Source: Oxalobacter formigenes (GTDB taxonomy: Bacteria; Pseudomonadota; Gammaproteobacteria; Burkholderiales; Burkholderiaceae_D). Taken from it: DNA of 64,000 bases. The notes under the pieces were generated by a model. That model was given only the letters and a program-made list of their open reading frames with translations, had not been told where the DNA came from and made no database searches. Below, piece after piece: positions 9,783 through 18,747 of this stretch; the stretch's first letter is position 1, and each line of letters starts with the position of its first letter. Made by a program: the position numbers and the translations under genes. The DNA is taken from NCBI RefSeq assembly GCF_027158485.1, contig NZ_JAMKYJ010000001.1. One strand, given 5' to 3'.

Positions 9783-11189
9783 TCATCCTGCCATGCCTGC
9801 CCCGGCTAACAGGGAGCCTCCTGCTGTTCCTGCCAGCAGATAGGGCCCTTTACCACCCAATGTTTCATAAAAGAACCGGGTGGCATTTTCTGCCGTTTGC
9901 GGATCGTCTCCTTTTACGACCTGTTTTGCGAGTTTCTCGATAGGGACGCTTTGGGCAATGTATCGGTCGCTTTGTCCGATGAGGTCGATCATTTTGTCGT
10001 CAACTTCGCTGACCACTTCGGGATTGATCGGCTGGCCATCGTTAATGGTGGCAATAGCGTGATTGATGAGCGATCCGAGTGCCATCACCTGTTTGCTTGT
10101 TTCCGTATCATATTCCTGAATAAATGCATCCCTGACGATTTCGTACTTTTCCTTTCCGTTGACGTCGGTTTCGATGGGTTCGGCGGCGGCTTCGGCCAGT
10201 TTGCGATTGGCGTCGTGTCCGAGGATGGCCTGATAGGCAGGCTGATAATCCTGTCGTGAGTGGGTGACGGGGTTTTGCATGGCATTTTGTGCAACGTCGG
10301 CTGTCCAGTTCAGCAGGTGGTTTTCGTCTTCGGTTTCCTGTTGCTGGCGGCGAATGTCAGCGGTTTTTCCGGCGAGTTCTCCGGTAGCCCGGTTGACTCC
10401 CTGCCGGATAGGCTCAAAGGCATTGGGATGTTTTCCTTCGGGATCGGGCTGGGCGGCGATGTTGTCGGCGTTTTCGTTCTGGCCTATCTCCAGTAAATAA
10501 TTCAAGGGTACACTTCCTGTTTCGTTTGGTCCGGTTTGCGCATTCGGGTTTTGATTGTTGATGGCAAGGAGGTTTGTTTCTCGCTTTCGGGTATAGCTTG
10601 ACGGATTTTTCAGGTCGAGTGTTTTGGCGGGTGTTCCTTCCTGAACGCTACTTGCCCGGTTCGGAAAGGGAACGCTGTTTGTCGGGTTGCCTTGTTTTTT
10701 GAGTAGTTCAAGGTTTTTCTCTGCGTAGGGATCGTCGATTTTGATGGTGCCGCTCCCGTTTCGGTTCGTTTGGGCATTTCCGGTTATGTCTTCCTCCGGC
10801 TGGCTGTTGCCCACTCCCCTGATCCCGATTTGCAGTGGGGGTTCCTGTTCCTGTTCTTTTTGTTCCTGTTGTTCTGCCTGCAAGGTGCTTCCCGCTTGTA
10901 TCCGGGCAAGGACTTCGCGCCCGAAGTTCAGCTCTTGCTGTTCTGTTTTCGCGGCAGGCTGATTTTCTGCCTGCCGGATTGCCGGTTCCAATCCGTTATT
11001 CTGCGCCACTCTTCTTTTTTCTTCTTCGCTCAGTGTGATGTCAGGCATTTTGTAGCCAAAGGCTTTTTCGAATTCGTCTGCACTGATCGGTTGCCCGATC
11101 ATGGCAAAGCCTTTCAGTACGGACGGCATGGCACTCCCTGTCCAGTCTTTTTCCATTTTCAGCTCCTGTTTTTCTGTCTGTTTCGTCAT
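9783..11189 (-). CDS. Unknown Gln/Glu/Asn-rich protein with Gly-rich hydrophobic C-terminus
   Basis: A 468-residue protein of unknown family. It starts after a good ribosome site (TTAGGATGAC then ATG). Residues about 60-230 are low complexity, rich in Q, E, N and P (for example QAEQQEQKEQEQEPP), and probably disordered. A more ordered helical part spans about 270-450 (IRRQQQETEDENHLLNWTAD, then VRDAFIQEYDTETSKQ). The last 20 residues are hydrophobic and glycine-rich (YLLAGTAGGSLLAGAGMAG) and might insert in a membrane. There is no signal peptide. The composition is reminiscent of secreted effectors or phage internal proteins, but nothing specific supports either. It forms an operon with the gene ending at 9483. 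Confidence 0.5.
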   Translation of the reverse strand: MTKQTEKQELKMEKDWTGSAMPSVLKGFAMIGQPISADEFEKAFGYKMPDITLSEEEKRRVAQNNGLEPAIRQAENQPAAKTEQQELNFGREVLARIQAGSTLQAEQQEQKEQEQEPPLQIGIRGVGNSQPEEDITGNAQTNRNGSGTIKIDDPYAEKNLELLKKQGNPTNSVPFPNRASSVQEGTPAKTLDLKNPSSYTRKRETNLLAINNQNPNAQTGPNETGSVPLNYLLEIGQNENADNIAAQPDPEGKHPNAFEPIRQGVNRATGELAGKTADIRRQQQETEDENHLLNWTADVAQNAMQNPVTHSRQDYQPAYQAILGHDANRKLAEAAAEPIETDVNGKEKYEIVRDAFIQEYDTETSKQVMALGSLINHAIATINDGQPINPEVVSEVDDKMIDLIGQSDRYIAQSVPIEKLAKQVVKGDDPQTAENATRFFYETLGGKGPYLLAGTAGGSLLAGAGMAG

Positions 11190-11367
11190 GTCATCCTAAT
11201 GACTTTTGCTTCAGACTGTACACTTGATACACTTTTCGGTCAGCCTGTCTGTACCGGCTTGTGTAAAAAAACAAATGCCATGGCTGACCGAAGAATTTAT
11301 GTAACGTAAGATATGGCGAGCGTAAATCTGATCAGGTAACCGGAAAAGCCAGGACGGACGGAAAAAG

Positions 11368-11403
11368 AAAAACCGGCATTCCTGAAATGAAATGCCGGTT
11401 TTT
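11368..11403 (-). terminator. Rho-independent terminator, possibly bidirectional
   Basis: Stem AAAAACCGGCATT (11368-11380) pairs perfectly with 11391-11403 around a 10-nt loop, with A/T tracts on both sides. It lies just after the stop of the MBL hydrolase gene on the minus strand. Confidence 0.85.
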
Positions 11404-11429
11404 CCGGGTTCGACAAGCGTCGTTTCCGT

Positions 11430-12278
11430 TCACTCAAAAGCGATCACTTTCCCCGACCCAAGGGACTGGACTGCATCGTCGCCGAAGCGTGATTTGAAAT
11501 AAGCGATGGCCTTGTCACCCGTACAATGACCGCCGTAAAACCGGAAGTCCGCTGTCCTGATGTCATCCGTAAAATCCGCGGCCTCTTTCAATACGGCTTC
11601 ACTGGCATTACCCAGATGCAGGCCACCGATCACGGCCATGAGATTTTCTTCGGGAAAGGCTTTATGAACCGCCTTAAGGATATTGGTGTAGCCTGCATGC
11701 GCACAGCCCATCACCACGACCAGCCCTTTTCCCGTTTTGACAACCAGACTACCGTCGTCAATCAGCGGCACTGGCCCCGTCCCGTCCTCATTGAAGAAAT
11801 TGCCCTGTGTCGGGGCGAAGCTGCCCGGTTCACGCGGGATGTCGGTGAAAAAATACAAGTCATCGTCAAGCTGTTTCGTATTGTTCACCGGCACGAAAAC
11901 CGGCGAAACATGCATGCGTGACATGTAGGGAATGCCCGTAATCCGGAGCGGTTTGTCAGGCCGTACCTGATAGGATTTGTGCCAGATATAGGGATGACCG
12001 AAAACAGGCGGTTTGCCTTTTAAGCGTGGATAAAACATCAGTCCGCCCGTATGGTCTTCATGACCGTGCGAAATGACGATACCGGAAAGGTCGTCAAGGC
12101 TTTCGCCCATCCGTTTCGCATTTTCCAGATAAACATCCGTCGTTCCCGTATCGAAAAGCCAGCGTTTCCCGTTCGGCAGACGGATCAGGATGGACAAGGC
12201 ATGTTCACAGACAAATTCTTCTGACGAAACCGTGTCGTCAGCCAGAACGGATAAAACCGGATTTGGCGCAGCAGGCAT
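11430..12278 (-). CDS. MBL-fold metallo-hydrolase
   Basis: Metallo-beta-lactamase-fold hydrolase of about 282 residues. The metal motif HxHxDH appears as SHGHEDHTGG. An early Asp sits in LFDTGTTDVYL, later ligands are probably in VVMGCAHAGYTNIL and the conserved His in IGGLHLGNA, and GGHCTGD near the C-terminus matches the subgroup often annotated as 7,8-dihydropterin-6-methyl-aminobenzene-phosphate synthase-like. The start MPAAPNP at 12278 is chosen because AGGGGG lies just upstream; a longer start at 12299 lacks a site. It is single-standing and ends at a strong terminator. The substrate is unknown; proteins of this subgroup are cytoplasmic. Confidence 0.85.
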   Translation of the reverse strand: MPAAPNPVLSVLADDTVSSEEFVCEHALSILIRLPNGKRWLFDTGTTDVYLENAKRMGESLDDLSGIVISHGHEDHTGGLMFYPRLKGKPPVFGHPYIWHKSYQVRPDKPLRITGIPYMSRMHVSPVFVPVNNTKQLDDDLYFFTDIPREPGSFAPTQGNFFNEDGTGPVPLIDDGSLVVKTGKGLVVVMGCAHAGYTNILKAVHKAFPEENLMAVIGGLHLGNASEAVLKEAADFTDDIRTADFRFYGGHCTGDKAIAYFKSRFGDDAVQSLGSGKVIAFE

Positions 12279-12690
12279 ATGACCCCCTGAAAAAAGCATA
12301 TCAAAAGACAGGCATCACAATAAGCGTGAATCCTGTTTTCATTATCCTTCATCCCGATTGCCGTGTGTCAATTTTCTGACACCGGCAACGTATACATCCA
12401 GAAAACCGCCGTCTGGATAAACTGTTTTTTTTTGATGCATTTTTATACATAACGTATAAGCGCGATACAACCGCCTTAAACAAACCAAACAAAAAGGTAA
12501 AAAAATGTATAAATGGAAAAATTAACCGAAATTAACAGGAAAATAAAGAAAGTTAAAAGATGATAAAAAGACGAATATAATCGGATCGTGTATCAAGAGC
12601 ACTTTTTGAAACCGGTTGCCTCGGCAAAATAACCCAAAATTTCTGACAATCGGAAATGTTTAAACATTGCATTCCGGAAGGACTTGAATA
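12279..12690. other. Divergent AT-rich intergenic region
   Basis: No gene seen. A 7-bp hairpin ATCCAGA/TCTGGAT (12396-12418) is followed six bases later by a long T-run, a possible terminator or attenuator on the plus strand. A small inverted repeat TATAC-ataac-GTATA lies at about 12445. The promoter of the histidine kinase gene must lie here. Confidence 0.4.
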
Positions 12691-14979
12691 ATGGGGAATT
12701 TTTTATCGGACAGTTCCCATCCCGGTTCCCAAAAACTCGCAACATGGACATCCATCCTGTTAATCGGCCTGTTGATCATCTACTACATTTTTACCCTGTT
12801 CAACACCGATAAAATCCTGGACCAGATTGAAATGATCAGCAAGCAACCCTATCCCACTGCTATCGCAGTCGGGGAAGTCAATGCCGATCTGTCCCGTCTG
12901 CACAGATTGTCAGAACGTTTGACCGTAACGCGTGATCGCGAGGTCATCGAAGCGGTTCGTCATGACTACCGGTCCGTCAATGCTTCACTGCTCAAAAATC
13001 TCGATTTCATGGTGGAAAACTATACCTATAATCCGGGGGATGCCGTCAAATTGCGGCAGACATTCTTCGATTTGCGTGCGGAAGAGAAAAGCTTACTCGC
13101 GCTTGCCAGCATACCGGATTTCACCGAAAACCAGGCAATCGCTTTTCTCGAGACCAATATCTCCCCGAAAATCGGGGAAATGTACAGCATCACCACGGCC
13201 ATCACTAACGGGTCCAGGTCGAATTTTGCCCAGTTCGTCAATACTTCCAACGATTTTCGCGACAGCACTTATATTTTCTCCAGCATACTCATTTTTGCCG
13301 TAATAAGTGCTCTCATCATCTATCTGCTGATACTGAAAAGAAAAGAGGAATACGAAGCACAAATGCGGCAGATTCTCCGGCAGGCACTGGAATCGGCACA
13401 GACTGCGAATGCCGCCAAGTCACAGTTTCTGTTCAATATGTCCCACGACATACGCACCCCGATGAATGCCATCATCGGGATGACAACCCTTGCCCTCATC
13501 CATTTGAACGAACCGCAGAAAATCAGGGACTATCTTGTCAAGATTTCGTCTTCTTCAAAACATTTGCTGGAATTGATCAACGACGTGCTGGACATGAGCA
13601 AAATCGAAAACGGAAAAATCGCATTGAATGACGAGGAATTCGTCTTGCCTGAACTGATCGAACATTTTTGTACCATCATCCTCCAGCAAGCCCATACCAG
13701 ACATCTGACGCTCGACATAAACACCGATCTGATTCATGAGAAAGTCACAGGTGACACCCTTCGTATTAACCAGATGCTTTTGAACATCGCGGGCAATGCC
13801 CTGAAATTTACACCGGCAGGCGGGAAAATCGACATACAAATCCGTGAATTGCCTCCACAATATGCAGGTTACGGAACCTATCAGTTCATTATCAGCGATA
13901 CCGGAATCGGCATGCCTGCCGACTTTATAGAAAAGATTTTCGAACCATTTGAACGTGCACACAACTCGATCGGCAATAAAATCGAGGGAACCGGCCTGGG
14001 GATGGCCATTACCAAAAATATTGTCGACATGATGAACGGCCGCATCGATGTGGAAAGCGAACCCGGTAAAGGGACGACATTCACGGTAACGGTTCCCCTC
14101 AAATTGCAGAATGCCGAAAACGACACATTCGACTTTTCCGGCTTGCGGGAATTTCGCACACTCATCGTCGATGATGACAGGAGCATCTGCGAAAGCACGA
14201 CACAAATGCTCGATGAAGCCGGAATCAGGAGCGAATATGTCCTCACCGGCATCGAGGCCGTCGGGAAAGTGGTGGCGGCTCACGAGATGAACCGGGATTA
14301 CCATTTCATCATCATCGACTGGAAAATGCCGGAAATGGACGGACTGGAAACCACCCGCCAGATACGGCGCGTTGTCGGCAATGACATACCCATCATCATT
14401 CTCACCGCTTACGACTGGACTGACATCGAGGCCGATGCCAAAGAAGCGGGAGTCGATATGTTTCTGGCCAAGCCCCTCTTCAAGTCCCGCCTGTACAAGG
14501 TCATGCACGACATCATCTCAGGTGAACAGGCTCCTTCCCTGGCACTGTTGGACACCCGGACAGAAATCGTTCCCGAAAGCCGTATTCTCCTCGTGGAAGA
14601 CAACGAGCTCAATATGGAGATATCCTGTGAATTCCTTCAATACTGCGGCATTACCGATATAGAAAAAGCATGGAACGGCGAAGAAGCCGTCTGCATGTTC
14701 AAAAATGCTCCCCCCGACTATTACAAGATGATTTTCATGGATATCCAGATGCCGAAAATGGACGGGTATGAGGCCACACGGCAAATACGGTTTATCGAGC
14801 ATTCGGAAAACCGGTTGCACACCCCGATCGTTGCCATGTCGGCCAATGCATTCATCGAAGACAGGGAGAAAGCCAGAATGTCCGGGATGAATGGCTACAT
14901 CACCAAACCGGTCAGTATCGATGAAATCCGGAATGTGTTGACTGAACATCAGGTCATCGTGTCAGAACCGGAGAGATAG
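12691..14979 (+). CDS. Hybrid sensor histidine kinase with two receiver domains
   Basis: A 762-residue membrane-bound hybrid kinase. TM1 is at about residues 18-37 (TSILLIGLLIIYYIFTLF), a helical periplasmic sensor runs to about 192, and TM2 is at about 193-215 (SSILIFAVISALIIYLLIL). A HisKA phospho-acceptor follows in FNMSHDIRTPMNAIIG (His near 251), then a HATPase with N-box NIAGNALKFTP, G1 DTGIGMP, F-box EPFER and G2 GTGLGMAI. REC1 (about 490-610) carries DDD at its start and the phospho-Asp in IIIDWKMPEMDG. REC2 (about 630-755) carries MDIQMPKMDG and the Lys in GYITKPVS. No Hpt domain or output regulator is encoded nearby, so its phosphorelay partner is elsewhere. The helical sensor resembles 4HB-type modules; the signal is unknown. 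Confidence 0.93.
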   Translation: MGNFLSDSSHPGSQKLATWTSILLIGLLIIYYIFTLFNTDKILDQIEMISKQPYPTAIAVGEVNADLSRLHRLSERLTVTRDREVIEAVRHDYRSVNASLLKNLDFMVENYTYNPGDAVKLRQTFFDLRAEEKSLLALASIPDFTENQAIAFLETNISPKIGEMYSITTAITNGSRSNFAQFVNTSNDFRDSTYIFSSILIFAVISALIIYLLILKRKEEYEAQMRQILRQALESAQTANAAKSQFLFNMSHDIRTPMNAIIGMTTLALIHLNEPQKIRDYLVKISSSSKHLLELINDVLDMSKIENGKIALNDEEFVLPELIEHFCTIILQQAHTRHLTLDINTDLIHEKVTGDTLRINQMLLNIAGNALKFTPAGGKIDIQIRELPPQYAGYGTYQFIISDTGIGMPADFIEKIFEPFERAHNSIGNKIEGTGLGMAITKNIVDMMNGRIDVESEPGKGTTFTVTVPLKLQNAENDTFDFSGLREFRTLIVDDDRSICESTTQMLDEAGIRSEYVLTGIEAVGKVVAAHEMNRDYHFIIIDWKMPEMDGLETTRQIRRVVGNDIPIIILTAYDWTDIEADAKEAGVDMFLAKPLFKSRLYKVMHDIISGEQAPSLALLDTRTEIVPESRILLVEDNELNMEISCEFLQYCGITDIEKAWNGEEAVCMFKNAPPDYYKMIFMDIQMPKMDGYEATRQIRFIEHSENRLHTPIVAMSANAFIEDREKARMSGMNGYITKPVSIDEIRNVLTEHQVIVSEPER

Positions 14980-15079
14980 CTTTCCGCTTCCGTCGCTCAC
15001 CCGGCTGGTTTTGAGTCCCTTGCCGGAGTTCGCCTGTTGCTGATTTCCGGGCAATGGATGGCCTGAGAATGTTTTCACC

Positions 15080-15679
15080 TCACTTTTTTGCCGCCGCTTT
15101 TTTGGCAGTTTTCTTTTTCACGGCTGGGGAATTGCGATCTGCCAGTTCTTTTTTCGTGCAGGGAACAAGCCGGTCTTTCCTGTCGGCAGCTTCACCATGA
15201 TAGCAATATCCCCGTTTTTCCAGCTCGTCGGCGTCTTCATTCATTCTTGCCGAATAGAACGCCGCCTCTTTCAGGTTATTGTTTTTTTCCTCGAAAACGC
15301 TATTGTCCAGACTGAACCAGTAATCCCGGATAATCTCTTCCGTTTTTGCGTCTTTTGCCGATTCCAGCGGGACAAACAGCAAATTGGCCGGACGGCAGTT
15401 TTTCCATACCGTCACTCTGGTACCGGGTTGTGTCGCGACTTCTTCCGGGCACCAGCCCCGCCGGGTCAGTTCACCAGCGACAAGATCTTTTTCGATACAC
15501 GGTATCGGTTTTTTGTCGAACATGGCATTGAAAACACCGCTCACCCCGCCATTTTCACTATCACACTGCTTGCCGGCTTCGGTCCACCTGAAAATCAGCC
15601 CGGATGGGAGCATCTGCGGATTTTGAGCCAGACATGCTGTGGAAAAGGCACACGATAAAATCAGAATCAGTTTTTTCAT
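15080..15679 (-). CDS. Exported Cys-containing protein with Lys/Ala-rich tail
   Basis: About 199 residues with a signal peptide (MKKLILILSCAFSTACLAQ). The mature region contains several Cys (AGKQCDSENGG, KPIPCIEKDL, RGWCPEE, WKNCRPAN, RGYCYHG, LVPCTKK), suggesting disulfides in the periplasm. Two similar stretches, CIEKDLVAGELTRRGWCPEE and a later YCYHGEAADRKDRLVPCTKKELADR, suggest an internal duplication. It ends in a histone-like basic tail (VKKKTAKKAAAKK). Unknown function. The thermonuclease-like protein ending at 54183 has a comparable Lys/Ala tail. Confidence 0.65.
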   Translation of the reverse strand: MKKLILILSCAFSTACLAQNPQMLPSGLIFRWTEAGKQCDSENGGVSGVFNAMFDKKPIPCIEKDLVAGELTRRGWCPEEVATQPGTRVTVWKNCRPANLLFVPLESAKDAKTEEIIRDYWFSLDNSVFEEKNNNLKEAAFYSARMNEDADELEKRGYCYHGEAADRKDRLVPCTKKELADRNSPAVKKKTAKKAAAKK

Positions 15680-16001
15680 GGCAGAAAAGACATTATTGAT
15701 GATTGCCTACTTTAAGCCATGCTGTCGAAATCTTCAATTTCCGAAATGAAACAGATCGTAACGATTGTCTTTGCATGACTCTCGCCTGTTTCGAGCCAGT
15801 GAAGAGGTCGCCTGACGGATCAAACTTTTTAACGAAACCGGATTCTTTTTACCTTCATCAAACGTTTTTTTCCGGCAAATGCTATTTTTCAATCAGTTCC
15901 GGATTTCATCGAAACGACCTGTTATTTGAAACTCCATCCCGGATACGGTTTTCCGAACCCGTCAAAACCATACCGGAGAAGTCCATCCTGAAGGAGGCAC
16001 C
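15680..16001. other. Intergenic region upstream of the PoxB-like gene
   Basis: No supported gene. An open frame running into the PoxB start has no ribosome site and no protein-like composition. The strong ribosome site GAAGGAGGCACC sits directly before 16002. Confidence 0.4.
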
Positions 16002-17711
16002 ATGCCCCAGACCGTTGCCCAAAACCTTGTCTCGCTCATGATCGATGCCGGTGTCAAACGCATTTACGGAATTGTCGGCGATTCGGCGAATGCCTTGATC
16101 GACGCCATTCATCACAGCGATGGGAAAATCGCTTTCATCAATGTCCGCAACGAAGAAGCGGGCGCCTTTGCCGCCGGAGCAGACGCCGATATTTCCGGAA
16201 CCATTTCCGCCGTATTCGGTTCCTGTGGCCCCGGTTCCTTGCATCTGGTCAATGGCCTTTACGACTGTAACCGCAACAGCGCTTCCGTCTTCGCCGTCGC
16301 CACCCATATCCCCCAGTCCGAAATCGGCAGCCGTTACTTTCAGGAAACACGTCCCGACTGGATATTTGCCGACTGCACGAAATATCTCGGCTATGCCACA
16401 ACTGCCCGGCAAATGCCGCGCATGGCCGAGCTGGCGATACAGGCCGCTTTTCTGGAACGTGGCGTCGGCATGGTCATCCTCCCCGGTGACGTGGCACGCG
16501 AAACGATAGACAAGCCGATGCTCCCTCACCCCATTGCCCGTTCCCGCCCCGTTTCCCTGCCCGTAAAAGACGATCTCGACGCACTGGCAAAACGGATCGA
16601 CGAGTCCCGAAAAATCGTCATATACGGCGGAGCCGGATGTCGCGAAGGACGCGAAGAAGTACTTGCCCTCTCCCGGAAAATCAATGCACCCATCGCATGG
16701 GCCTATCGTGGCATGGACGTCTTTGAAGCCGACAATCCGAACGGGATCGGCATGATCGGAATGCTGGGCTGGGGCGCGGCCCTGCGTGCGCTTCACGAAT
16801 GCGACCTCCTGTTGATGCTGGGAACCGATTTCCCGTTTCATGGCCTCTTTCCCGCCGATACCACTATCGTCCAGATCGACGATACCGCCAGCCAGCTTGG
16901 CCGTCGTGCGATGGTCGACATGGCTCTGGTCGGCGACGTCAAAACGACTGTAAAAACGCTCTTGCCGATGATCGCCGAACATTCAGACCGTTCTTTTCTG
17001 GACGACATGCTCGCCTTGCACAGGGACATGCTCCGCATCATGGCTGCCCCGTTGTCCGAACCTCAAAACGAGAGGGCACTTTCTCCCGAACAGGTCGCAA
17101 ATGCCATTGACGAACTGGCCGACAAAAACGCCATCTTTACGGTCGACACCGGCATGTGCAACATCTGGTCTGCACGTTACCTGAACATGAAAAAAGACCA
17201 GCGCCTGCTGGCCTCTTTCGGTCATGGTTCGATGGCAAATGCCCTTCCCCAGGCCATCGGAGCGGCACTCGCCGCTCCCGACCGTCAGGTCATCGCCCTT
17301 TGCGGCGACGGTGGACTGACCATGCTGATGGGAGAACTTCTCACCGCAGTCGAACAAAACCTGCCCGTCAAACTCATGGTCTTCAACAATTCGTCACGGG
17401 CCATGGTTCACCGGGAAATGCACGACGCGGGAATCGAGCCCTGGGGCGCCGAAGTGAAAAATCCCGACTTCGGAGCTGTCGCCCGTGCAATGGGGCTGTA
17501 CGGCGAAAGGGTTGAAAAAGCGGAAGATATCCGCGATGCCATCGTTCGGGCATTCGACTATCCCGGCCCGGCACTGATCGATTTCGTCACCGATCTGTTT
17601 GCAGATGCTCCCTCTCCACAAGATGTCATGAAAAGACTGGAAAAAGAAAAAACGATCGACACGGCGCGAGACGACATCGAGACGACACGGGAACTAAAAA
17701 CGAGGATATGA
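16002..17711 (+). CDS. poxB: TPP/FAD-dependent pyruvate oxidase-type enzyme, PoxB-like
   Basis: A 569-residue thiamine-diphosphate enzyme of the pyruvate:quinone oxidoreductase type, which converts pyruvate to acetate and CO2. The N-terminal PYR domain has the catalytic Glu in NVRNEEAGAFAAGADA and the GSCGPGSLHLVNGLYD loop. A central FAD/DHS-like domain spans about 185-340 (KIVIYGGAGCREG). The C-terminal PP domain has SFGHGSMANALPQAIGAAL and the TPP motif GDGGLTMLMGELLTAVEQNLPVK cut here as GDG plus NNSS. It resembles E. coli PoxB closely in these blocks. The last ~25 residues (EKEKTIDTARDDIETTRELK) are highly charged and unlike the amphipathic membrane-binding helix of PoxB, so lipid activation may be absent. 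It is single-standing with its own terminator. Confidence 0.82.
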   Translation: MPQTVAQNLVSLMIDAGVKRIYGIVGDSANALIDAIHHSDGKIAFINVRNEEAGAFAAGADADISGTISAVFGSCGPGSLHLVNGLYDCNRNSASVFAVATHIPQSEIGSRYFQETRPDWIFADCTKYLGYATTARQMPRMAELAIQAAFLERGVGMVILPGDVARETIDKPMLPHPIARSRPVSLPVKDDLDALAKRIDESRKIVIYGGAGCREGREEVLALSRKINAPIAWAYRGMDVFEADNPNGIGMIGMLGWGAALRALHECDLLLMLGTDFPFHGLFPADTTIVQIDDTASQLGRRAMVDMALVGDVKTTVKTLLPMIAEHSDRSFLDDMLALHRDMLRIMAAPLSEPQNERALSPEQVANAIDELADKNAIFTVDTGMCNIWSARYLNMKKDQRLLASFGHGSMANALPQAIGAALAAPDRQVIALCGDGGLTMLMGELLTAVEQNLPVKLMVFNNSSRAMVHREMHDAGIEPWGAEVKNPDFGAVARAMGLYGERVEKAEDIRDAIVRAFDYPGPALIDFVTDLFADAPSPQDVMKRLEKEKTIDTARDDIETTRELKTRI

Positions 17712-17746
17712 GGTTTTAACCCGCATCATACTGAAACTGAAATAAC

Positions 17747-17773
17747 AAAATCCCTGAACAAATCAGGGATTTT
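17747..17773 (+). terminator. Rho-independent terminator of the PoxB-like gene
   Basis: AAAATCCCTGA (17747-17757) pairs with TCAGGGATTTT (17763-17773) around a 5-nt loop, 36 bp after the stop. Confidence 0.88.
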
Positions 17774-17813
17774 GCTTTTGTAAAACCGGTATCCATCCGG
17801 GTTATCAGGCGGT

Positions 17814-17991
17814 TTATCTTGCAACGAGCGTATTTTTGTACACGATGCCGTCTTTCATGATCATCACGAAATCCTGTCCGGATCGGTGACCCGTTCCGGA
17901 TTTTTCAATGGATTGCCATCTGTCGGCAGCATATCGGCGTATTCCCCTTCCCTGATCACGCCGATGGTACCCGGATACAGGTTTGCCGCGC
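17814..17991 (-). pseudogene. Amidohydrolase C-terminal relic with frameshift
   Basis: Read on the minus strand, codons from about 17991 give PGTIGVIREGEYADMLPTDG then NPLKNPERVTDP and hit a stop. A shifted frame immediately continues DFVMIMKDGIVYKNTLVAR and stops at 17814. Together these match the C-terminal end of imidazolonepropionase-like amidohydrolases (GxIxxGxxADLxxxDGNPL... then VxKDGxxYKN). The catalytic barrel is entirely missing upstream, where the sequence becomes unrelated. It is therefore a decayed fragment and not a gene. Confidence 0.75.
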
Positions 17992-18109
17992 CAAAAAAAC
18001 GTCGCATCCGGAAAATCAGGGACGTCACTTATCGAAAAAAAGGAATAGAATTCAATCCATCAGGCACCTTCACCTGACATTGTCCGCTTATCGTCATTTT
18101 GGAGAAAAC

Positions 18110-18637
18110 ATGTCCAGAATCCGCCTTCCCGACGTCAGTTCCATGAGTAATGAACAAAAGAAACAGTACGATCGCTTCCCGTCCAATCTCGTCCGTGCCC
18201 TGCTGGTAACGACCTCTTCAACCAAAGGATACATTTCCCTCGGAGCCAGTTTCCCGGCAGGCCAGCTGGCCGACAAGGATCGTGAAATGGTCATCCTGCG
18301 GGTCGGTTCCCTCTCGAAAAGCGCCTACGAGCGCATGCAGCACCTTCCGCTCGCAAGAAAAGCGGGCTGGACAGATGAAGAAATCGGAAAACTGGAAAAC
18401 GGCATACCTGACGGCGAACGGGAAAAAGACATTCTGGCTTTTGTCGATGAATGCGTCAGAAACGTCAAGGTACGAACCGGCACATTCAATTGTGTCCGCC
18501 AGTATTACGACGAGACGCAAATAGCCGAGCTGATCCTCATGATCGGCCATTACATGATGACTGCCCGGTTTCTGGAAACGCTGGAAGTCGATCTGGATGA
18601 GTGCGCCACCTCGTGGGATGCGGTATCGGGTCAATAA
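18110..18637 (+). CDS. Carboxymuconolactone decarboxylase-family protein (AhpD-like fold)
   Basis: A 175-residue protein. The start at 18110 follows TTTTGGAGAAAAC, a good ribosome site. The CMD core is seen as REMVILRVGSLSKSAYERMQHLPLARKAGWTDEEI, a helical hairpin with the family's YExxxH segment. In many relatives the hairpin carries a redox CxxC; here the equivalent position has no such pair (SLSKSAYE), so peroxidase-type redox activity is unlikely and a lyase or binding role is more probable. The C-terminal half (QYYDETQIAELILMIGHYMM) is typical. It stands alone between a relic and a terminator. Substrate unknown. Confidence 0.85.
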   Translation: MSRIRLPDVSSMSNEQKKQYDRFPSNLVRALLVTTSSTKGYISLGASFPAGQLADKDREMVILRVGSLSKSAYERMQHLPLARKAGWTDEEIGKLENGIPDGEREKDILAFVDECVRNVKVRTGTFNCVRQYYDETQIAELILMIGHYMMTARFLETLEVDLDECATSWDAVSGQ

Positions 18638-18687
18638 ACAGCCATTGAAAATTCGTTTTTCACGTCGGATCGTTTTCAACAATCAAT

Positions 18688-18718
18688 GAAAAAGGGCGGG
18701 AAATTCCCGCCCTTTTTC
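18688..18718. terminator. Bidirectional rho-independent terminator
   Basis: GAAAAAGGGCGGGAA pairs with TTCCCGCCCTTTTTC. It serves the CMD gene on the plus strand and the convergent coiled-coil gene on the minus strand. Confidence 0.9.
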
Positions 18719-18747
18719 AATCCGTCTTTCATGCCTGTGACCGGGCG

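Noticed and set aside
12449..12457. ATAACGTAT upstream of the histidine kinase as a third copy of the 22-bp element
   Set aside because: Only nine bases match, which is expected by chance in 64 kb, and the distance to the start is different.
15703..16041. 112-residue plus-strand frame before the PoxB-like gene
   Set aside because: No ribosome site, no recognisable content, and it overlaps the well-supported poxB start.
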